DNA from: Streptomyces eurythermus
GTDB taxonomy: Bacteria; Actinomycetota; Actinomycetes; Streptomycetales; Streptomycetaceae
Assembly (NCBI RefSeq): GCF_014649115.1
Contig: NZ_BMSK01000006.1
Coordinates: 39,367 to 103,366, forward strand
DNA: 64,000 bases
Direction of reading: 5' to 3'
The notes beneath the pieces were generated by a model, which saw only the letters and a program-made list of their open reading frames with translations, made no database searches and had not been told where the DNA came from. Shown here in pieces: positions 60,658 to 64,000 of the stretch. Position numbers and translations under genes: made by a program. How positions within the stretch are numbered: the first letter of the stretch is position 1; each line of letters begins with the position of its first letter.

Positions 60658-62319
60658 ATGCCCTATGCGCCTGAGTACCTCCACCTCGTCATCCCCGACG
60701 TCCGCTTCGAGGCGTACCTCTATGGCCGTAACAGCGACAACGTCTTCGCTGGCCAGACGGGCGCCAGGGATTCCGTTGACGACCAGCTAGCTACCGGTCG
60801 CGACCTGTGCCACCGCCACGGCTGGCCCATCATCCACGAGTTCAAGGACTCCGATGTCTCCGCGAGTCGCCACGCGAAGAAGGCCCGCGGCGACTTCGAA
60901 GACCTGCTCGCCACCATCATCAGCAGCCCCGCTCCTGAAGGTGTCCGCCGCATCGTCGTTGCCTACGAAGCCTCCCGCTACTACCGCGACTTGGAGGCGT
61001 ACGTCCGTCTTCGCAACGCCTGCATGACCACCGGGACACTGCTCTGCTACAACGACCAGGTCTACGACCTCAGCCGCAGGGACGACCGCAAGGCGACGGC
61101 CATGCACGCTGTTGACGCTGAGGACGAAGCCGACGCGATGCAAGCCCGCAACGCGCGAACCACCACGCTGGAGGCTGAGGCCGGCAAGCCGCACGGGCGG
61201 TTGCCGTTTGGGTACGCCCGTGAGTACGCGGTGGTGGGTGGCCGGTCGCGTTGCATCCGCCAGTACGAGCATCCAGTCCAAGGCCCGGTCGTTCTCAAGG
61301 CGTTCCAGCACATCGACTCAGGCCACTCGGTGCGCTCCCTCCTTCGGTGGCTCAATTCGCATCCGGACGCGGCCCGCCCGGACGGATCAAAATGGAGCTC
61401 TCGTACGGTCAGAATCATGCTGAAGAATCGGGCGTACCTCGGCGAGCGGCTTCACAACGGTGTCTACCGCAAGGGGACCTGGGAGCCGATCAAGGGGCTG
61501 GAAACGCCACAAGGTCGGGCCATGTTCAACCGTGTGACGGCGAAGTTGACAGACCCCGCGCGCCGACCGCAGCGGGGTACGGAGGTGTCACACCTACTGA
61601 CCTACATCGGGCTGTGCGGGGAGTGCGGCGATCACGCGCTACTCTCCGCCCAACCTAGGCAGAACACGGGCCCCGGCTTGGCGTGCGATGCAGCTCGGGA
61701 CGTCTCCATGGCTGAGGATGCCGTGAACGCCTACGTCGAAGAGCACGTCATTGCGTGGTTCAGCAACAAGGCAGCAGCGCGGGCCGCGCTCGTCCCGAAA
61801 GGCGAGGACATCGCCGAGAACTTGGCTGCCGCCCAGCGTTTGATCAACGGTTACGAAGAGCAGTTGCGGGAGGCTCGCCAACTGGCGGAGAAATTCGACG
61901 AGCAGACGGGTCGTCCGATGCTGTCCGCCGGTTCCTTGGCGCGGCTTGAGCAGAGTCTCGGGCCCAAACTAGAGGCCGAGCGGGCGAAGATGCGTGGCCT
62001 TACTGGTGTGTCGCCTTTGGTGCTTGGCCTGTTGGATTCCCCAGATCCAGATGCTGTGTGGAACGGCCGGCCGGCCACTGATACGGAGCCGGAGGTGCCG
62101 GCACTGACCTTGGAGCAGAAGCGAGAGGTCATCCGGAATGTGGTGACCGTGCGCCTGTACAAGGCCACGAAGCGCGGTTCCACGAAGCCCGACTTCACCC
62201 GGATCCGTCTCGCGTTCGTGGGCGAGCCTGGGTTCAGGGAGCAGCCTCTCCGTGCTCGCGGGACCGCTCGCGCTCAGCCGCTTGTGGTGCTGGCTGGCCC
62301 TGCTTCGGGAACGGTATGA
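60658..62319 (+). CDS. int: Large serine recombinase (integrase)
   Basis: This 553-residue site-specific recombinase has the N-terminal resolvase domain (LYGRNSDN with catalytic Ser26 and Arg24, SVDDQLATGRDLC, FKDSDVSASRHAKKARGDFEDLL, the Arg in YEASRYYRDLEAYVRLRN). The recombinase domain (PFGYAREY, WSSRTVRIMLKNRAYLGERLHNG) and a zinc-ribbon region (LCGECGDHALL) follow. A coiled coil (about 385-445, AAAQRLINGYEEQLREARQL) and a C-terminal tail complete it. It is full length and should integrate the element into the GH43 gene. Its 3' end overlaps the convergent gene at 62234 by 86 bases. Confidence 0.93.
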   Translation: MPYAPEYLHLVIPDVRFEAYLYGRNSDNVFAGQTGARDSVDDQLATGRDLCHRHGWPIIHEFKDSDVSASRHAKKARGDFEDLLATIISSPAPEGVRRIVVAYEASRYYRDLEAYVRLRNACMTTGTLLCYNDQVYDLSRRDDRKATAMHAVDAEDEADAMQARNARTTTLEAEAGKPHGRLPFGYAREYAVVGGRSRCIRQYEHPVQGPVVLKAFQHIDSGHSVRSLLRWLNSHPDAARPDGSKWSSRTVRIMLKNRAYLGERLHNGVYRKGTWEPIKGLETPQGRAMFNRVTAKLTDPARRPQRGTEVSHLLTYIGLCGECGDHALLSAQPRQNTGPGLACDAARDVSMAEDAVNAYVEEHVIAWFSNKAAARAALVPKGEDIAENLAAAQRLINGYEEQLREARQLAEKFDEQTGRPMLSAGSLARLEQSLGPKLEAERAKMRGLTGVSPLVLGLLDSPDPDAVWNGRPATDTEPEVPALTLEQKREVIRNVVTVRLYKATKRGSTKPDFTRIRLAFVGEPGFREQPLRARGTARAQPLVVLAGPASGTV

Positions 62320-62791
62320 GGTTGGCGGTAGGCGGTGCTTCCCTCCTGAGGGAGCCGGATCGTTCCATCTCAACGCCTGTCCTGAAGGCTTCCGCGGCCA
62401 ACTGCGCGCGCTGCTCCTCGAACTCGGCGGCCATTTTTTGCCGTTCGGCGATGAGTAGGCGGGCGATGCGGGAGCGTTCGGCGGCCATGTCCTGGTTGAG
62501 ACGCCCTTGTTCGTTCTCAAGGGCGGCCTGCGCTGCTATGTACCTGGTGCGCTCGGCCTGAGCTTCGCGCTGAGCGGCGCTCAGGATGCGCCGCTCAGCG
62601 TCGGTGTTGACTACCCAGTGCCTGACTAGTACGCAGATGATGACGGTCAGGGCGACCATGATGAGGCAGGCTCCGCCGACGGCGCCTGCCACGTTGTCGC
62701 CGGGCACGCTGCTGATGATGATGGCGAACCCTGAGATGAGGATCCCTGCGGCCGTTGTTGTGATGGCCTTGCTGGTGGCCGTGAACTCCAA
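62234..62791 (-). CDS. Membrane-anchored coiled-coil protein of the element
   Basis: This 185-residue protein begins at TTG 62791 with a GGGGG tract just upstream. Two hydrophobic helices (about 9-28 and 36-57) anchor it. A long Ala/Glu/Arg-rich coiled coil follows (about 65-140, RRILSAAQREAQAERTRYIA and on), then a Pro-rich polar tail. No family is recognised. It lies downstream of the repressor-like gene on the same strand and may be expressed with it from the integrated state, for instance in exclusion or maintenance. Confidence 0.65.
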   Translation of the reverse strand: MEFTATSKAITTTAAGILISGFAIIISSVPGDNVAGAVGGACLIMVALTVIICVLVRHWVVNTDAERRILSAAQREAQAERTRYIAAQAALENEQGRLNQDMAAERSRIARLLIAERQKMAAEFEEQRAQLAAEAFRTGVEMERSGSLRREAPPTANLIPFPKQGQPAPQAAERERSREHGEAAP

Positions 62792-62805
62792 TGCGCACCC
62801 CCGGG

Positions 62806-63267
62806 TTACATCTGTGCGGCCGTGCCTCCGGAGGTGCCGGCCTCGTCGTCCTCAGCCTGAGGGGGCATGAGCTTGTCGACTGCGGCTAGGAAGATGAACC
62901 GCCCTACGTCGTCACGGATGCCCAGCCGTTCAGCCGCCTCCTCCGGAGTGATCGACTGAGAGCCTACCTGTGATTGTTTAGTTTCTGACAGTGTCTGTTG
63001 GGACTCCAGGTACTCAGGCGGCAGGATCTCTGCCGCGACGAGCAACTCAACGGGATCGAGCCCCGCAGCCTTGGCCAGGGCGGGGAAGAACTTGACGTGG
63101 GGAATCTGCTCGCCTTTGAGCAGACGCGAGACGGTGCTCTTGTTCATGCCGGTGTCGGCTACAAGGCGCTGCTGCGATCCGTAACCGGCGTAGCCGGCTA
63201 CCTCGAGCGCGGGGAGGACCAGCGCGCAGAACTTCTGCACGCGTCCGTGGGGGGTGGCTTCCGTCAT
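62806..63267 (-). CDS. HTH (Xre-type) repressor of the element
   Basis: This 153-residue protein starts at ATG 63267. Its N-terminal HTH (about residues 25-75, GSQQRLVADTGMNKSTVSRLLKGEQIPHVKFFPALAKAAGLDPVEL) is of the Xre/Cro type. A C-terminal region follows with TLSETKQSQVGSQSITPEEAAERLGIRDD. It faces four TTCCCT-type palindromes, the nearest 16 bases from its start, and is divergent from another HTH gene. This is the layout of a phage immunity repressor. Confidence 0.82.
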   Translation of the reverse strand: MTEATPHGRVQKFCALVLPALEVAGYAGYGSQQRLVADTGMNKSTVSRLLKGEQIPHVKFFPALAKAAGLDPVELLVAAEILPPEYLESQQTLSETKQSQVGSQSITPEEAAERLGIRDDVGRFIFLAAVDKLMPPQAEDDEAGTSGGTAAQM

Positions 63268-63282
63268 GTCCCCAAACTTTAC

Positions 63283-63470
63283 TTCCCTGGAGAGGGAATA
63301 GTCACGGATTCCCTCCCTGGGGAAAGTGGTCATCCGGCCACTGACCTGCATCGATCCTGGCCGGACGTCTTTCGAACGCACGTTCGTCCCTAAATCCCGC
63401 CTTCCCGCGTGCGCACATTCCCTTGCTAGAGAGGGAATCTGTGTGGTTGAGTTTCCCTCGACAGGGAAAC
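63283..63470. promoter_or_regulatory. Four TTCCCT-N-AGGGAA operators of the immunity region
   Basis: Sites: TTCCCTGGAGAGGGAA (63283-63298), TTCCCTCCCTGGGGAA (63309-63324), TTCCCT-N8-AGGGAA (63418-63437) and GTTTCCCTCGACAGGGAAAC (63451-63470). Two flank each divergent start. A different palindrome, CGAACGCACGTTCG, lies between them at 63373-63386. They form a typical two-sided operator set for the flanking HTH proteins. Confidence 0.9.
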
Positions 63471-63503
63471 TACCTCGCTACCTGCGGGGGGAGGGGCACT
63501 CAC

Positions 63504-63746
63504 GTGTACCGACTCAACGTCGCCAAGCTCCGGGCCGTCGCCGCCCAGCACGGTGACAAGACGCCCTACGCCATCGCCAAGCGCACAGGCGTGAGTATCT
63601 CGTCCGTTTATCGATACGTCGACGGGACCGCACAACCTGACCTGAACTCGGCGCTTCGACTGTCCACGGCATATGACCAGGACATTCGCACCCTCATGGA
63701 CCCGGTCGATGACTCGGAGAACCAGCCCGCCGGAGCCGCCGCGTGA
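63504..63746 (+). CDS. Small HTH DNA-binding protein of the element
   Basis: This 80-residue protein begins at GTG 63504 with a GGGGGGAGGGG tract about ten bases upstream. Its body is a single Xre-like HTH (LRAVAAQHGDKTPYAIAKRTGVSISSVYRYVDGTAQPDLNSALRL). It is divergent from the repressor gene across the four operators, as a Cro-like or early regulator would be. The next gene starts in its stop codon (GTGA overlap). Confidence 0.82.
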   Translation: MYRLNVAKLRAVAAQHGDKTPYAIAKRTGVSISSVYRYVDGTAQPDLNSALRLSTAYDQDIRTLMDPVDDSENQPAGAAA

Positions 63747-63916
63747 CCCGCGAAGAGCGCCGCGCACTCCTCGGCGACGACGTCATCGCCCACATCCACG
63801 AGCGCGTCGCCGAGGCCCCGGAGCCCAGCGACGAGGTGGTCGAAAAGCTGCGGCGGATCATGACCCGCCCCGGCCACCACACGCTCAACCCGCCGCTGGC
63901 GGCCCGCGCCGCCTGA
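63743..63916 (+). CDS. Short hypothetical protein overlapping the HTH gene
   Basis: GTG 63743 overlaps the upstream stop by GTGA. The 57-residue product, TREERRALLGDDVIAHIHER and on to LNPPLAARAA, is charged, helical and has no membrane segment. Third-position GC is high and consistent throughout, supporting a real gene. It is probably the second gene of the element's rightward early operon. No family is recognised. Confidence 0.65.
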   Translation: MTREERRALLGDDVIAHIHERVAEAPEPSDEVVEKLRRIMTRPGHHTLNPPLAARAA

Positions 63917-64000
63917 CCCCTTGATGCGCCGAAGGGCCGCCCGCTTTGACCGGCCTGGCGACCCAACGACCGGCGCCCCTACAAGATCCGAAAGAGAGGC

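Larger units (their letters stand above)
60620..64000 (+). mobile_element. Left end of an integrated phage or conjugative element
   Basis: From the GH43 break onward, gene content changes to a serine integrase, a coiled-coil membrane protein and a divergent HTH control region. Base composition also becomes less GC-rich in the integrase. The right end is beyond the window, so its size and type (temperate phage or ICE) are unknown. Confidence 0.8.

Noticed and set aside
1..64000. tRNA or rRNA genes, including at the integration site
   Set aside because: No cloverleaf or rRNA-like sequence was recognised by eye; the integrase target here is a protein gene.

Overview
The window is high-GC DNA with GTG-rich starts, many TetR/HxlR/GlxA-type regulators, secreted Tat substrates, an AfsR/SARP-like (BTAD) regulator, a CebR-type operator, a PAS-GAF-PP2C phosphatase and small Streptomyces-type proteins (hydrophobic peptide, CsbD-like, GHTVAGW-type membrane protein). 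This is what accessory chromosome of a Streptomyces or close relative looks like. The genes are mostly short, independently regulated transcription units, and there are several decayed genes.

Region by region: 1-3774 holds a gene tail, a hexamer microsatellite, a cobalamin riboswitch and a FecCD/BtuCDF-type ABC importer. 3946-8515 holds a secreted DUF4232 protein, an FGE-fold protein without catalytic cysteines, a frameshifted BRCT-protein relic, an aquaporin, a TetR and an HD-domain protein. 8647-16418 holds a flavin monooxygenase facing its TetR across three palindromic operators, a Nudix protein, a nucleotidyltransferase, a BTAD regulator facing an alpha/beta hydrolase, a DUF1963 protein and a small membrane protein. 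16533-18872 is a secreted glycosidase with a CBM2 under a CebR box. 18926-22564 is a P450/ferredoxin/ferredoxin-reductase operon with its TetR. 22995-25376 holds a Tat-exported protein of unknown family and a GlxA-type regulator.

25402-30788 is a UDP-sugar dehydrogenase / GT1 glycosyltransferase / MFS exporter operon facing a TetR. 30809-33822 is a second TetR unit (MFS exporter, TetR, GDSL hydrolase) in which all three promoters carry the same 14-bp operator. 33957-36161 is a minus-strand group of a 48-aa protein, a CHAP/peptidoglycan-binding protein and a DUF6528 protein. 36435-40268 is a 1277-aa HTH-STAND-TM-WD40 protein. 40387-46965 contains small secreted proteins, an HxlR/tautomerase pair, an IS630 relic, the 871-aa phosphatase, a VanZ-like protein and a CsbD-like protein. 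47211-49543 has an intact IS5-family element (898 bp, CTAG duplication) inserted beside an older IS5 relic.

49647-56967 has metabolic and regulatory genes plus a scar where an SDR gene and a GNAT gene, facing apart, both lost their 5' ends. 57112-60630 is a divergent GH127/GH43 pair. The GH43 gene is cut by an integrated element that starts at about 60,620 with a large serine integrase and runs out of the window. The element carries a phage-like immunity region with four TTCCCT-N-AGGGAA operators between divergent HTH genes.

The most notable points are the inferred three-promoter TetR regulon, the integration into GH43, the UDP-glucuronate-type export cassette, and the 48-aa/CHAP/DUF6528 group next to the STAND protein. 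No tRNA, rRNA or CRISPR array was recognised.
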